Assembly (NCBI RefSeq): GCF_001667035.1
Contig: NZ_LZIR01000041.1
Location: 1-64,000, forward strand
Length of the DNA stretch: 64,000 nucleotides
Direction: 5' to 3'
Source of the DNA: Mycobacterium sp. 852002-51057_SCH5723018
GTDB lineage: Bacteria; Actinomycetota; Actinomycetes; Mycobacteriales; Mycobacteriaceae
Part shown: one piece after another, positions 35,986-44,351 of the stretch
Layout: each line of letters starts with the position of its first letter
How positions within the stretch are numbered: position 1 is the stretch's first letter
Notes under the pieces: generated by a model
Database searches by the model: none
Told to the model about the DNA's origin: nothing
The model's input: the letters and a program-made list of their open reading frames with translations, nothing else
Made by a program: the position numbers and the translations under genes

Positions 35986-36173
35986 GAATCGAAATCGATT
36001 GGGGTCTTTGCGAAAGCAACGGGGTCTGCATGGGCATCAATCCGGAGGTCTTCCACCTCGACGACGACGACATGCTGACGGTCTTGCAACCAGAGGTCAC
36101 CGCGGAGACCGAGTCGGACGTGCGGGAAGCCGTTCGTCAATGCCCCCGGCAGGCGATCTCTATCGTCGAGTAG
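35982..36173 (+). CDS. Small ferredoxin, P450 partner
   Basis: This 63-residue ferredoxin has the pattern C-ES-N-GV-C and QCP. An Asn sits in the variable position. It is coupled to the upstream P450 by a four-base overlap and is almost certainly its electron donor. The acidic surface (HLDDDDM) fits docking to a P450. It ends three bases from a convergent gene. Confidence 0.92.
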   Translation: MRIEIDWGLCESNGVCMGINPEVFHLDDDDMLTVLQPEVTAETESDVREAVRQCPRQAISIVE

Positions 36174-36176
36174 CGA

Positions 36177-36491
36177 TCAGCCTGCGGCCGACGGTATTTG
36201 GAAGCCCGACAGGATGACCGCGTTGCAGTCGGCTGCCGCTTGGCGCAGTTTCGCCGCCTTTTGGTAGGCGTCCGACTCGTACCACGCGCGGGCCGCATCC
36301 ACCGATTCGAATTCCAGTACGACGGTCTGATCGCCGTGCCACGTGCCCTCGACGACCTTGGGAGCGGTGTCCACCGCAAGAACGTTGACGCCGCCCATCG
36401 CCGCTCCCGCGGCTTGGGCGTAGGCCTTCATGCCCTCCGGATCCTTGATGGCCTCGGTGAGGATGACGTACCCCTTAGGCCCTTGAGCCAC
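36177..36491 (-). CDS. DUF1330 family protein
   Basis: This 104-residue protein has GYVILTEAIKDPEGMKAYAQAA, VVEGTWHGDQTVVLEFES and ARAWYESDAYQKAAKLR, the signature of the DUF1330 dimeric alpha+beta barrel. The start is GTG after AAGGAG; the frame upstream shadows the ferredoxin. It is the last gene of a P450-ferredoxin-DUF1330 operon. The role is unknown; the fold binds small ligands or acts in isomerisation in related families. Confidence 0.9.
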   Translation of the reverse strand: MAQGPKGYVILTEAIKDPEGMKAYAQAAGAAMGGVNVLAVDTAPKVVEGTWHGDQTVVLEFESVDAARAWYESDAYQKAAKLRQAAADCNAVILSGFQIPSAAG

Positions 36492-36510
36492 TCGAATCTC
36501 CTTGGTCTCG

Positions 36511-36705
36511 TTAGTCTTGTGTTTCGCTGATCGCCTGTTCGGGGCAGCAGTCGATGGCCTCGTGGGTCGCTGCCTCGAAATCCGTTGGGACATCGGATGC
36601 TATCGCCACCGCATATCCGTCGTCAGTCAGGTTGAACACTTCCGGGCAAAGCGTGACGCACACGCCGTGACCGCGGCAGCGCTGGTCGTCGACCGAGACT
36701 TTCAT
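36511..36705 (-). CDS. Small ferredoxin, P450 partner
   Basis: This 64-residue ferredoxin has C-RG-H-GV-C, an extra Cys in TLCPEVF, and CCP near the end. His is at the variable position. Its ATG overlaps the P450 stop as ATGA. It is the likely donor to the P450 at 36702-37976. The additional cysteines could allow a larger cluster, but the pattern still fits the single-cluster P450 ferredoxins. Confidence 0.92.
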   Translation of the reverse strand: MKVSVDDQRCRGHGVCVTLCPEVFNLTDDGYAVAIASDVPTDFEAATHEAIDCCPEQAISETQD

Positions 36706-37976
36706 GCCGGGGTGAACTCCAGGTGCAGCTCCGTCAGACCCCGCAGGATATAGGTCGGAACGTATTGGTAGCGGCGGTCATTCGCCGGGCCGTGCATGCG
36801 TTCGTTGATCCTGATCTCCGACGTTCGGTCGAGCATCCGCTCGATCGCCACACGGGTTTCGGCACGCGCCAGCGGCGCGCCCGGGCAGCTGTGGATCCCG
36901 CGCCCGAACGAGATGTGCTGGCGCGCGTTCTTGCGTTCCGGGTCGAAGGTGGTGGGGTCGGAGAACCTGCGCGGATCGCGGTTGGCGGCGGCTTGCACAA
37001 CCATCACGGTGGTGCCCGCGGGCAGGTCGACCCCACCGACATTGACGGCCACCCGATTCAGGCGGAAGTCGCCCTTGACGGGGCTTTCGATGCGCAGCGC
37101 CTCTTCGATGAAGTTGGGGATCAGGCTGCGGTCCCTGCGCAGCTGCGCCTGGATGTCGGGGCGCTCCCCGAGCGTTTGCAACGCTGCGCCGAGCAGCCGC
37201 ACGGTGGTCTCCTGGCCCGCCGAAAAGACGTTGCTGGCGACGCGAGCCACGTCTTCGATCTCGGGAATGGAGCCGTCAGGGTATGTGGCGGTCGCCAGGC
37301 CCGTCAGCACGTCGTCGCGGGGTTCACGGCGGCGGTCGCGAACGTAGTCGGAGAAAAGACCGTAGAGGAATTCGAGCGGGCTGTGCGCCAGCGCTTCCTT
37401 GCCGCCGCCCCCGACGCCGCCACCCGAGTGGTGTCGGATGCCTTTGACGAACTTGTCGCGATCCTCCTCGGGCACCCCCAGCAGGTCGGCGATGACCAGC
37501 AGCGTGAAGGGGCCCGCGAAGCCTTTGATGAATTCGCCCTCGCCGGGCGCCAGGAACGGGTCGAGCGCCCGGTCGGCGAGCGCCCACATCGCGTCTTCGT
37601 TCTCCTTGAGGCGCTTTGGGGTGATCAGCCGCATCAGCAGGGCGCGATGGTTGGTGTGCGTCGGCGGGTCGAGGGTGGGCAGCTGGTCGCTGAACGGAAG
37701 CTCGTCGCGGTGCTGCTCGATCAGCTCGGTGACGTCATCGCCCTCGAGCGGTACCGGAAAGCCGGGAAACGGGCCGGTCACCGAGACGCATGAGGAGAAC
37801 GTTTGGGCGTCGTTCAGCACGGCGCAGGCCTCGTCCCAGCCGGTCACCATGGTGACCCCGTGATGGTTTTCCCGGGTCACCGGGCACCGCTGGCGGAGCG
37901 CCTCGTAGAAGGGGTAGGGATCCTCGATGAGCCGACTGTCGCGGAAGAAGTCCATCTCGGTGAAGTCGTTCACCAT
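36702..37976 (-). CDS. Cytochrome P450
   Basis: This 424-residue P450 has the haem loop ISFGRGIHSCPG (axial Cys364), I-helix SAGQETT (252-258) and E292-x2-R295. A glycine-rich insert (about residues 184-192) sits in the F-G region, which could affect substrate entry. It heads a three-gene minus-strand operon. Upstream lies a degenerate GAGAAT-box. Confidence 0.94.
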   Translation of the reverse strand: MVNDFTEMDFFRDSRLIEDPYPFYEALRQRCPVTRENHHGVTMVTGWDEACAVLNDAQTFSSCVSVTGPFPGFPVPLEGDDVTELIEQHRDELPFSDQLPTLDPPTHTNHRALLMRLITPKRLKENEDAMWALADRALDPFLAPGEGEFIKGFAGPFTLLVIADLLGVPEEDRDKFVKGIRHHSGGGVGGGGKEALAHSPLEFLYGLFSDYVRDRRREPRDDVLTGLATATYPDGSIPEIEDVARVASNVFSAGQETTVRLLGAALQTLGERPDIQAQLRRDRSLIPNFIEEALRIESPVKGDFRLNRVAVNVGGVDLPAGTTVMVVQAAANRDPRRFSDPTTFDPERKNARQHISFGRGIHSCPGAPLARAETRVAIERMLDRTSEIRINERMHGPANDRRYQYVPTYILRGLTELHLEFTPA

Positions 37977-38004
37977 TGGTTGCTCCGTTCGAATCTCGCC
38001 AAGT

Positions 38005-38019
38005 GAGAATCATCCTCTC
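38005..38019. promoter_or_regulatory. GAGAAT-box (13/15 match) before P450
   Basis: GAGAAT-CAT-CCTCTC retains GAGA...TCTC symmetry with two changes in the right arm. It lies 29 bp upstream of the minus-strand P450 start at 37976, close to the spacing of the perfect box at 19629. Confidence 0.45.
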
Positions 38020-38083
38020 AGAGATGAGTATTACATTTCCACACGGCCCGGTCGTCGTCAACGAGAGGCGCCCTCGCCCGATG

Positions 38084-38141
38084 TGCAATCGGCGACGCGA
38101 CACGCCGAGGCTGCGTCGCGTCCTGCACAGTCGGCGACGCG
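38084..38141. repeat. REP-like stem-loop and direct repeat
   Basis: GACGCGAC (38094-38101) and GTCGCGTC (38115-38122) can form an 8-bp stem with a 13-base loop. The flanking unit TGCAATCGGCGACGCG (38084-38099) recurs as TGCACAGTCGGCGACGCG at 38124-38141. It lies directly downstream of the minus-strand hypothetical gene and may act as its terminator. Confidence 0.45.
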
Positions 38142-38151
38142 GCAACGTGTC

Positions 38152-38667
38152 TTAGCTGGCGGGAACCAGGTCGGCGGCCACCGATGGGCACGCCAGGAGC
38201 CCGCTGCGGAAAGTCTCGAGGTAACCGATCGAGTCATGCGGCACCGCCGCGGCGGCCAGCGCCTTGCCCTTGAAGATCTTCGCGGCCATGGTCAGCCGGT
38301 GTTGCACCAGGCCGACGCTGTCGTCCAGCTCCACCGGCCAGCTCTCTCCCCACAACGTCACCTCGGTGACGCCGTGATCGAGGGCCTGCAAGACGCCTTG
38401 CCGCACCCGCGAGTCACATCCGAACAGGTCCGCCGCGGCCGCCAGGGCCTGCGGGCGCGGTCGGGACTCCACCGAAGCCAACGCGTCCTCGAGGTCGAGC
38501 ACCTGGGCCCCCAGGATCTGCAGTGGCCGACGGTCGGGGTGGTCGGCCAGGTCGGGCAGCAGCACGGTGACGTCCCATCCCGCCATCGCCCGGTCGAAGA
38601 GCCAACCGCCGGCGAACCGCACCACGTCGACGACGTTGGAGGCGACGACGTCGAGCCGGTACCTCAT
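38152..38667 (-). CDS. Conserved hypothetical protein downstream of TetR
   Basis: This 171-residue protein starts MRYRLDVVASNVVDVVRFAGGWLFDRAMAGWDVTVLL. The ATG at 38667 overlaps the TetR stop as ATGA, so it is translated with the regulator. It has a nucleotide- or sugar-type alpha/beta look with conserved Trp and Asp residues, but I recognise no family. The genetic link suggests it could sense a ligand or modify the regulator; that is inference only. Confidence 0.7.
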   Translation of the reverse strand: MRYRLDVVASNVVDVVRFAGGWLFDRAMAGWDVTVLLPDLADHPDRRPLQILGAQVLDLEDALASVESRPRPQALAAAADLFGCDSRVRQGVLQALDHGVTEVTLWGESWPVELDDSVGLVQHRLTMAAKIFKGKALAAAAVPHDSIGYLETFRSGLLACPSVAADLVPAS

Positions 38668-39278
38668 GTCTGGTCGCTCTTCTTCGGCGGCGCGAAGTCC
38701 CGTGCCAGCGCCTCCGCGTACTCCTTGAACGCGTCGGTCAGCGGTATCGAAGGGTCGAGCGACCATATCGTTTCCATTCCGTGGACGAAGGCGAGGATTT
38801 CCACCGCCTTGACGGCGGGGTCTATGTCGGTGCGATACCGGCCGTCGGCCTGACCGCGACGGATCAGCTCGGCGACGATGTCGATCGCTTCGCGCTGCCT
38901 GGACAGCATGCGGTCGTGCAGCGGAGCGTCGGGGAGGATGTTCTCGACCAGCAACACGGTGAACGTGCCCACCAGCTCCGGCGCCCGCGTGAAGCGATCG
39001 GCGACCCGCGCGATCTCGACGAGGAGGTCACCGGCCCGGTCGGCGTGCGAGTCGTCATCGGCGTCGCGCGCGTCGAGGACCGCGTGCAGCAGCTGGTCCT
39101 TGGATTCGAAGTGATGCAGCAGCCCCGCCGGGGTGACCCCGGCTTCGCCCGCGATCTGGGCAAGCGTGGTGTTGCGCCAGCCGTTGCGGGTGAGGAGGCG
39201 CTGCGCGACGTCGAGGATCCGCTGCTTGCGGTCCTCGCCTTTGGCGAGAAGCGTGTCGTATCGCCGAACGACGGGCAA
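38664..39278 (-). CDS. TetR-family transcriptional regulator
   Basis: This regulator of about 204 residues has an N-terminal helix-turn-helix (TTLAQIAGEAGVTPAGLLHHFESKDQLL) followed by a helical ligand domain. The frame is open to a GTG at 39329, but that start falls inside a perfect palindrome. I prefer the TTG at 39278, which sits five bases after AGGGAG. The palindrome 37 bp upstream suggests autoregulation. It is co-transcribed with the conserved hypothetical gene. Confidence 0.9.
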   Translation of the reverse strand: MPVVRRYDTLLAKGEDRKQRILDVAQRLLTRNGWRNTTLAQIAGEAGVTPAGLLHHFESKDQLLHAVLDARDADDDSHADRAGDLLVEIARVADRFTRAPELVGTFTVLLVENILPDAPLHDRMLSRQREAIDIVAELIRRGQADGRYRTDIDPAVKAVEILAFVHGMETIWSLDPSIPLTDAFKEYAEALARDFAPPKKSDQT

Positions 39279-39314
39279 CCGGACTCCCTGAACTAACTCC
39301 GCACCGATAGAGAT

Positions 39315-39340
39315 CAACCTACTGAACACACAGTAGGTTG
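39315..39340. promoter_or_regulatory. Perfect inverted repeat, likely TetR operator
   Basis: The arms CAACCTACTG (39315-39324) and CAGTAGGTTG (39331-39340) surround a 6-bp spacer. The element lies between the TetR gene and the thiolase gene, immediately upstream of the regulator. It fits a TetR self-operator and is not seen elsewhere in the window. Confidence 0.65.
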
Positions 39341-39377
39341 GTTTGCCCGCTGTGACAAGCGTCTCAGCCCAGCCGTT

Positions 39378-40535
39378 CTAGGAAACGAGCTCGATCAGGG
39401 TGGCGTTGGCCGTCCCGCCGCCTTCGCACATGGTCTGCAGCCCGTAGCGGATGCCGTTACTGCGCATGTGGTGCGCCATGCGCGTCATGAGCACCGCACC
39501 GGAGGCGCCCAGGGGGTGCCCGAGGGCGATCGCACCACCGAGCGGATTGAGCCGGCGTGGATCGGCGCCCGTCTCGGCCAGCCACGCCAGTGGCACCGGG
39601 GCGAAGGCTTCGTTGACCTCGAAGACGCCGACGTCAGACAGCGCGACGTCGGCCTTGGTCAGCACCTTCTCCGTCGCGGGAATGGGGCCGGTGAGCATGA
39701 GCACCGGATCGGCGCCGGTGACCGCCCCGGCGCGATAGCGGACCAGCGGCGTCAACCCCAGGCTCACCGCCATCTCCGCCGTGGTCACCAGCAGCGCGGC
39801 GGCGCCGTCGGAGATCTGCGAGGAATTGCCCGCGTGGATTACGCCGTCGTCGACGAAGGCGGGCTTGAGCCCAGCCAGCTTTTCGACAGTGGTGCCGCGG
39901 CGCACGCCCTCGTCCGCCGCTATGACGTTGGCAACGGTGCCGTCGTCCGTGAAGACCGGAACGATCTGGTCGGTGAAGGCGCCGCCGTCCTGGGCCGCGG
40001 CGGCAAGCTCGTGGGATCGGACCGAGTATTCGTCCAGCTGGGTTCGGGAGAATCCCCACTTCTTGGCGATCATCTCCGCCGAGAGGCCCTGGTTGAAGGA
40101 GAAATCACCATAGCGCGCAAGGACTTTCGGGCCGTAGGGCATCCCGGTTGCCCTGGCCGCGCCCAGCGGGACGCGGCTCATCACCTCGACACCGCCGGCA
40201 ACGACGACGTCCTGCTGACCGGACATCACCGCCTGCACCGCAAAATCCAGCGCCTGTTGACTGGAACCGCAAGCCCGGTTGACCGTGGTTCCCGGAACGC
40301 TCTCCGGCCACCCGGCGGCCAGGACCGCGTAGCGCCCGATGTTGCTGGACTGGTCGCCGACCTGAGACACGCACCCCCAGATCACGTCGTCGATCATCTC
40401 CGGACCGACACCGGTGCGCTCCAGTAGTTCGTTCAGGACGACGGCGGACAGGTCCGCGGCGTGCATGCCGGACAGCCCGCCATTGCGCTTCCCTACTGCC
40501 GTGCGTACCGCCTCGACGATGACTGTCTCACGCAT
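39378..40535 (-). CDS. Acetyl-CoA acetyltransferase/thiolase
   Basis: This 385-residue thiolase has nucleophile Cys89 (NRACGSSQQ), His340 (IALGHPLGASGA) and Cys370 (MCEGGGTANA). The ATG at 40535 is preferred; the frame extends upstream only as a shadow of the crotonase gene. It would cleave a 3-ketoacyl-CoA in beta-oxidation. Only four bases separate it from the crotonase gene, so the two are co-transcribed. Confidence 0.94.
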   Translation of the reverse strand: MRETVIVEAVRTAVGKRNGGLSGMHAADLSAVVLNELLERTGVGPEMIDDVIWGCVSQVGDQSSNIGRYAVLAAGWPESVPGTTVNRACGSSQQALDFAVQAVMSGQQDVVVAGGVEVMSRVPLGAARATGMPYGPKVLARYGDFSFNQGLSAEMIAKKWGFSRTQLDEYSVRSHELAAAAQDGGAFTDQIVPVFTDDGTVANVIAADEGVRRGTTVEKLAGLKPAFVDDGVIHAGNSSQISDGAAALLVTTAEMAVSLGLTPLVRYRAGAVTGADPVLMLTGPIPATEKVLTKADVALSDVGVFEVNEAFAPVPLAWLAETGADPRRLNPLGGAIALGHPLGASGAVLMTRMAHHMRSNGIRYGLQTMCEGGGTANATLIELVS

Positions 40536-40539
40536 GCAT

Positions 40540-41349
40540 CTACTCCGTTTGGCTCGATCGTGATACCGCCCACCGACCAGTAAACGACGGCTCTCGTCGC
40601 TCGGCGAAAGCCGCATAGGCGGCCGCCGCATCGGCAGTCGCAAAATTGCCCACTTGCGCGCGCGCCTCGTTCGCCAGCGCGTCGCGCAGGGTGCGGTCAA
40701 CACCTTCGTTCAGCAGGGCCTTGGTCTGGGCGAGCGCCACCGGCGGTCCGGCCGCGAGCCGGCCGGCCAGCTCTTTGACGAAGGAGTCGATCTCGGCGCC
40801 GGGCACCACCCAGGTCACCAGGCCCAGGGCGTGGGCTTCGGCGGCGTCGATCGTGTCGGCCAGCAGCGCAAGCCGCTTGGCCTGTTGCAGCCCAACAAGT
40901 TTGGGCAGCAGCCAGGAGCCACCAAGGTCGATGGACAGGCCGCGCTTGGAAAAGACCTGGCAGAACGTCGATTCCGGCGTCGCAACCACCAAATCGCAAC
41001 CCAGCGCTAGGTTCCATCCCGCGCCGACGGCCACGCCGGTCACTTTGGCGACTGTCGGAACCGGGAGCTCGTGCAATGCCAGCGCCGCGTCGGTCAAGCG
41101 CTGCAACTTGTCTTTCGGATGAACGTCGTCGGTCACGGAGATGTCGGCGCCGGAGCAGAAGCTCCCGCCGGCGCCGGTGATAACGAGTGCGCGCACGGTG
41201 CGGTCCCGGCCGGCCGCGTTGAGGGCGTCCCGCAACGCGACCCAAAGCTCGGGGTTGATCGCGTTCTTGCGGCGCGGACGGTTCAAGGTCAGTGTGCGCA
41301 CCCCGTCGCGGTCCTCTGACAACAGCACGGGGCCGTCGGTCGCGGTCAC
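40540..41349 (-). CDS. Enoyl-CoA hydratase/isomerase (crotonase) family
   Basis: This 269-residue crotonase has SFCSGADI and GVAVGAGWNLALGCDLVVA forming the oxyanion hole, and GLSIDLGGSWLLPKLVG. An Asp rather than the usual Glu occupies the first catalytic position, as in PaaG-type isomerases, so double-bond isomerisation is as likely as hydration. The start is GTG. It lies between the thiolase and an acyl-CoA dehydrogenase, giving a small beta-oxidation set. Its start overlaps an SDR remnant. Confidence 0.91.
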   Translation of the reverse strand: MTATDGPVLLSEDRDGVRTLTLNRPRRKNAINPELWVALRDALNAAGRDRTVRALVITGAGGSFCSGADISVTDDVHPKDKLQRLTDAALALHELPVPTVAKVTGVAVGAGWNLALGCDLVVATPESTFCQVFSKRGLSIDLGGSWLLPKLVGLQQAKRLALLADTIDAAEAHALGLVTWVVPGAEIDSFVKELAGRLAAGPPVALAQTKALLNEGVDRTLRDALANEARAQVGNFATADAAAAYAAFAERREPSFTGRWAVSRSSQTE

Positions 41350-41411
41350 GTCACCATGCCGCCGTCCACCGGCAGCACTTGGCCGGTGATGTACGACGCG
41401 GCATCGGTCAT
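41346..41411 (-). pseudogene. Remnant of a short-chain dehydrogenase C-terminus
   Basis: The minus strand between the acyl-CoA dehydrogenase stop and the crotonase start reads MTDAASYITGQVLPVDGG, then MVT and a stop. This is the standard C-terminal block of a classical SDR (compare ITGQILGVNGG at 13520 and ITGVTLPVDAG at 54715). The first 220 or so codons are absent. The fragment begins at the TGATG junction of the acyl-CoA dehydrogenase stop and ends inside the crotonase start (GTGA). It looks like an in-frame deletion scar of a gene once present in this operon. Confidence 0.75.
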
Positions 41412-42592
41412 CAGTAGCTCCTCGGCAGCTTCAGGGCGTGGGCCCCAAGGAAGTTCAGGATCATCTCCTGGCTGATCGGCGCGATCTTCATCAGCCGGGC
41501 CTCACGGAAGTAGCGTGCCACGTGGTATTCCTCGGCGTAGCCCATGCCGCCGTGGGTTTGCAATGCGCGGTCGGCGGCGGTGAAGCCGGCGTCGGCGCAC
41601 AGGTATTTTGCCGTATTCGCCTCGCGCCCACAGGGTTTACCGTTGTCGTAGAGCCAGGTTGCCTTGCGCAACATCAGCTCGGCGGCGTCCAGCCGGGCCA
41701 GCGAATCGGCAAGCGGGAACTGGATGCCCTGGTTCATGCCGATCGGGCGGCCGAACACCTCGCGATCGTTGGCGTAGCGGACCGCCTTCTCCAGCGCGAC
41801 CCGCCCGATGCCCAGCGCCTCGGCGGCGATCAGCATCCGCTCCGGGTTCAGTCCGTCGAGGATGTACTGAAATCCCTTGCCCTCCTCGCCGATCCGGTCC
41901 TCGACCGGGATCTCGAGGTTGTCGATGAACAACTCGTTGGAGCTGACGGCGTTCCGGCCCATCTTGCGGATGGGGCGGACGTCGACCCTGCTGCGGTCGA
42001 GGTCGGTGAGGAACAGCGTCATCCCGTCGGTCTTCTTCGCGACTTCGTCGTAGCTTTGGGTGCGCGTCAGCAGCAGGATCTTGTCGGACTCCATGGCTTT
42101 CGAGATCCATACCTTGCGGCCGTTGACGATGTAGCGATCGCCATCACGTTTGGCGAAGGTGGTGATGCGCGATGTGTCGAGCCCGGCGCCCGGCTCGGTC
42201 ACCCCGAAGCAGACATGAACCTCGCCGGTCGCGACGGAGGGCAGCGTGCGCTGTTTGAGGTCCTCAGAGCCGTGCACCACCACGGGTTGCATTCCGAAGA
42301 TGGACAAGTGAATTGAGCTGGCGGCGTTCATAGCGCCGCCGGACTTGGCGACCTCTTCGAGCAACAGGGTGGCCTCGGTGATGCCGAGGCCGTGCCCGCC
42401 GTACTCGGTCGGAATTGTCATGCCCAGCCAACCGCCGTCGGCGATGGCCCGGTAGAACTCGGTCGGAAATTCGTGTGCCTGGTCTTTTTCCATCCAATAC
42501 TGGTCGTCGAACTTCCGCGCCAGCTCGGCGACCGACCGGCGGATCAGCTCCTGGTCATCGGTCAGCTCGAAATTCATTCCACCGCCGGGCAC
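41411..42592 (-). CDS. Acyl-CoA dehydrogenase
   Basis: This 393-residue full-length acyl-CoA dehydrogenase has MTIPTEYGGHGLGITE, CFGVTEPGAGLDTSRI, YIVNGRKVWIS and QTHGGMGYAEEYHVARYFREAR. It probably makes an enoyl-CoA for the downstream crotonase. I use the GTG at 42592, eight bases after AAAGGAGA; an ATG five codons later is also possible. Unlike the other pairs in the window, it has no short partner subunit. Confidence 0.93.
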   Translation of the reverse strand: MPGGGMNFELTDDQELIRRSVAELARKFDDQYWMEKDQAHEFPTEFYRAIADGGWLGMTIPTEYGGHGLGITEATLLLEEVAKSGGAMNAASSIHLSIFGMQPVVVHGSEDLKQRTLPSVATGEVHVCFGVTEPGAGLDTSRITTFAKRDGDRYIVNGRKVWISKAMESDKILLLTRTQSYDEVAKKTDGMTLFLTDLDRSRVDVRPIRKMGRNAVSSNELFIDNLEIPVEDRIGEEGKGFQYILDGLNPERMLIAAEALGIGRVALEKAVRYANDREVFGRPIGMNQGIQFPLADSLARLDAAELMLRKATWLYDNGKPCGREANTAKYLCADAGFTAADRALQTHGGMGYAEEYHVARYFREARLMKIAPISQEMILNFLGAHALKLPRSY

Positions 42593-42614
42593 TTGGGGCG
42601 TCTCCTTTCAGCGC

Positions 42615-42668
42615 GAGCAGACATAAAAGCCCCCGACACGCCGACGAATTTGGCGCTTTTGCGTCTGC
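42615..42668. repeat. Intergenic repeat, copy 2 with hairpin
   Basis: GAGCAGACATAAAAGC (42615-42630) and GCTTTTGCGTCTGC (42655-42668) form a stem with 12 of 14 pairs. The loop includes CCCCGACACGCCG, shared with copy 1. It lies between two minus-strand genes and could terminate the amidohydrolase transcript. Confidence 0.55.
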
Positions 42669-42699
42669 CCGCCGGGCGCGGCGCCTGCGTCAGCCTGCC

Positions 42700-44004
42700 T
42701 CAGTCTCTGTTGCCGGTGAGCTCTTTGGCGTTGGCGGCAAAGTCCTGGAACGACGAACCCGACCTGGTGTCCTTGTGGTGGCTGAGGGCCCGGATGGACA
42801 CGTCGTGCCCCTCGGCGGCCTTGCGCAGGGCACCGACCGTGGCCTGCTCCGGCGTGATGTGGGTGAAGGGGTCGAACGAGTACCAGCGCATCGCGTTCTC
42901 GTGCGTGATCTTCTTGATCTCGTCGTCAGGCACGTTGTTCAGGCTCAGGACGTCCCAGAGCTCTTCGGGCGCACCAGGCCACATCGAGTCGCTGTGCGGA
43001 TAGTCGGCCTCCCAAGCGATGTTGTCGATGCCGATCATGTTGCGCAGCTGCACGCCCACCTTGTCGCTGATGAAGCAGGTCAGGAAGTGCTCACGGAAGA
43101 CCTCGCTGGGCAGCTTGCCGCCGAAGTTCTGGTGCGTCCACGTCGAGTGCATTTCGAAGGTGCGGTCGGCCCGCTCGAGGAAGTACGGGATCCACCCGGT
43201 GCCGCCCTCCGAGAGCGCGACCTTCAGATCCGGGTACTCCTTGATCGGCCTGGACCACAGCAGATCGGCGGCCGCCTGCACGATGTTCATCGGCTGCAGC
43301 GTGATCATCACGTCCATCGGTGCGTCGGGTGCCGTGATCGCGAGCCGGCCGGAGGATCCGATGTGCACGTTCATCACGGTGTTGGTGTCGCACAACGCTT
43401 TCCAGAGCGGATTCCAGTACGAGTCATGGAAACTGGGATAACCCATCGCGGCGGGGTTCTCGGTGAACGTGAGCGCGTGCACGCCCTTCTTCGAGACGCG
43501 CCGCACCTCGGCGGCGCACGCCTCGGCATCCCAGATCACGGGCAATGCCATCGGGATGAACCGCGCCGGGTACGCGCCGCACCACTCGTCGATGTGCCAG
43601 TCGTTGTAGGCCTGCACCAGAGCCACCGAGAACTCCGAATCCTCGGTGGCGAACAGGCGCCCGGCGAAACCGGGGAACGAGGGGAAGCAAATCGAGGCCA
43701 GAATGCCGCCGGCGTTCATGTCCTTGATGCGTTCGTCGACGTTGTAGCACCCGGGGCGAATCTCATCGAGACCCTGCGGCTCCAGCCCGTACTCCTCTTT
43801 CGGCCGGCCGGCCACCGCGTTGAGCGCCACGTTGGGGATCACGGTGTCGCGGAACTTCCACATGTCCGAGCCATCGGGGTTGTGCACCAGCCGGGGCGCG
43901 TCGTCGAGGTACTTCTTCGGCAGGTGGTCCTTGAACATGTCCGGCGGCTCGACGGTGTGGTCATCGACGCTGATCAGGATCATGTCTTCTTTGTTCATGG
44001 CCAT
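42700..44004 (-). CDS. Amidohydrolase-2 family metal-dependent hydrolase
   Basis: This 434-residue Amidohydro_2 protein has the N-terminal motif ISVDDHTVEPPDMF, FVPMALP-like barrel strands (RFIPMALP), NVHIGSSG and the acidic-site block EADYPHSDSMWP. The ATG at 44004 follows GAGAGGGA. It is upstream of the acyl-CoA dehydrogenase and points the same way, so a ring-opening or decarboxylating step may feed the beta-oxidation genes. It shares a divergent promoter region with the CMD-Rieske operon. Confidence 0.9.
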   Translation of the reverse strand: MAMNKEDMILISVDDHTVEPPDMFKDHLPKKYLDDAPRLVHNPDGSDMWKFRDTVIPNVALNAVAGRPKEEYGLEPQGLDEIRPGCYNVDERIKDMNAGGILASICFPSFPGFAGRLFATEDSEFSVALVQAYNDWHIDEWCGAYPARFIPMALPVIWDAEACAAEVRRVSKKGVHALTFTENPAAMGYPSFHDSYWNPLWKALCDTNTVMNVHIGSSGRLAITAPDAPMDVMITLQPMNIVQAAADLLWSRPIKEYPDLKVALSEGGTGWIPYFLERADRTFEMHSTWTHQNFGGKLPSEVFREHFLTCFISDKVGVQLRNMIGIDNIAWEADYPHSDSMWPGAPEELWDVLSLNNVPDDEIKKITHENAMRWYSFDPFTHITPEQATVGALRKAAEGHDVSIRALSHHKDTRSGSSFQDFAANAKELTGNRD

Positions 44005-44351
44005 TCCCTCTCGTCGGATCCATCGGTCGCTTGCGCCTAGATCACCGTTTTGAAAACTATCTTCTCCCGAAGCGAGAATCAACATTCAGGGTAGCCGCCC
44101 GACCCGGACGGCCAAACCGCCCGCCGCTTCGACCAGGCGTCACGCAGCGGGAAAATCCGTGGTTTCGTCGCGCCCGCGCCGGCAACCGGGGCCGGGCGGG
44201 GGCGGCAAAGCCCGCCACCGGTCAAGGCCGCCGGCCGCGGGCGCCGGCATTGACCCGCAGGGCGAATCGTGCAACTCTATTGGTTGGAAATGAGAATCTG
44301 ATTCTCTTTCACCGAGAGGTGGTAGAGGGGATGCCGAGAGGAGACTGCGGG
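44005..44351. other. 347-bp divergent promoter region
   Basis: No gene is supported here. The ends are AT-rich and carry box-like sequences. On the amidohydrolase side, TTCTC-CCGAAGC-GAGAA and GAGAAT-CAAC-ATTCAG lie near 44062-44088. On the CMD side there is a perfect GAGAAT-box. The middle is GC-rich and featureless. Confidence 0.5.
44289..44303. promoter_or_regulatory. Perfect GAGAAT-box before the CMD-Rieske operon
   Basis: GAGAAT-CTG-ATTCTC lies 49 bp upstream of the start at 44352. Both arms are identical to the boxes at 19629 and 51700. A weaker relative near 44074 faces the divergent amidohydrolase. Confidence 0.7.
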
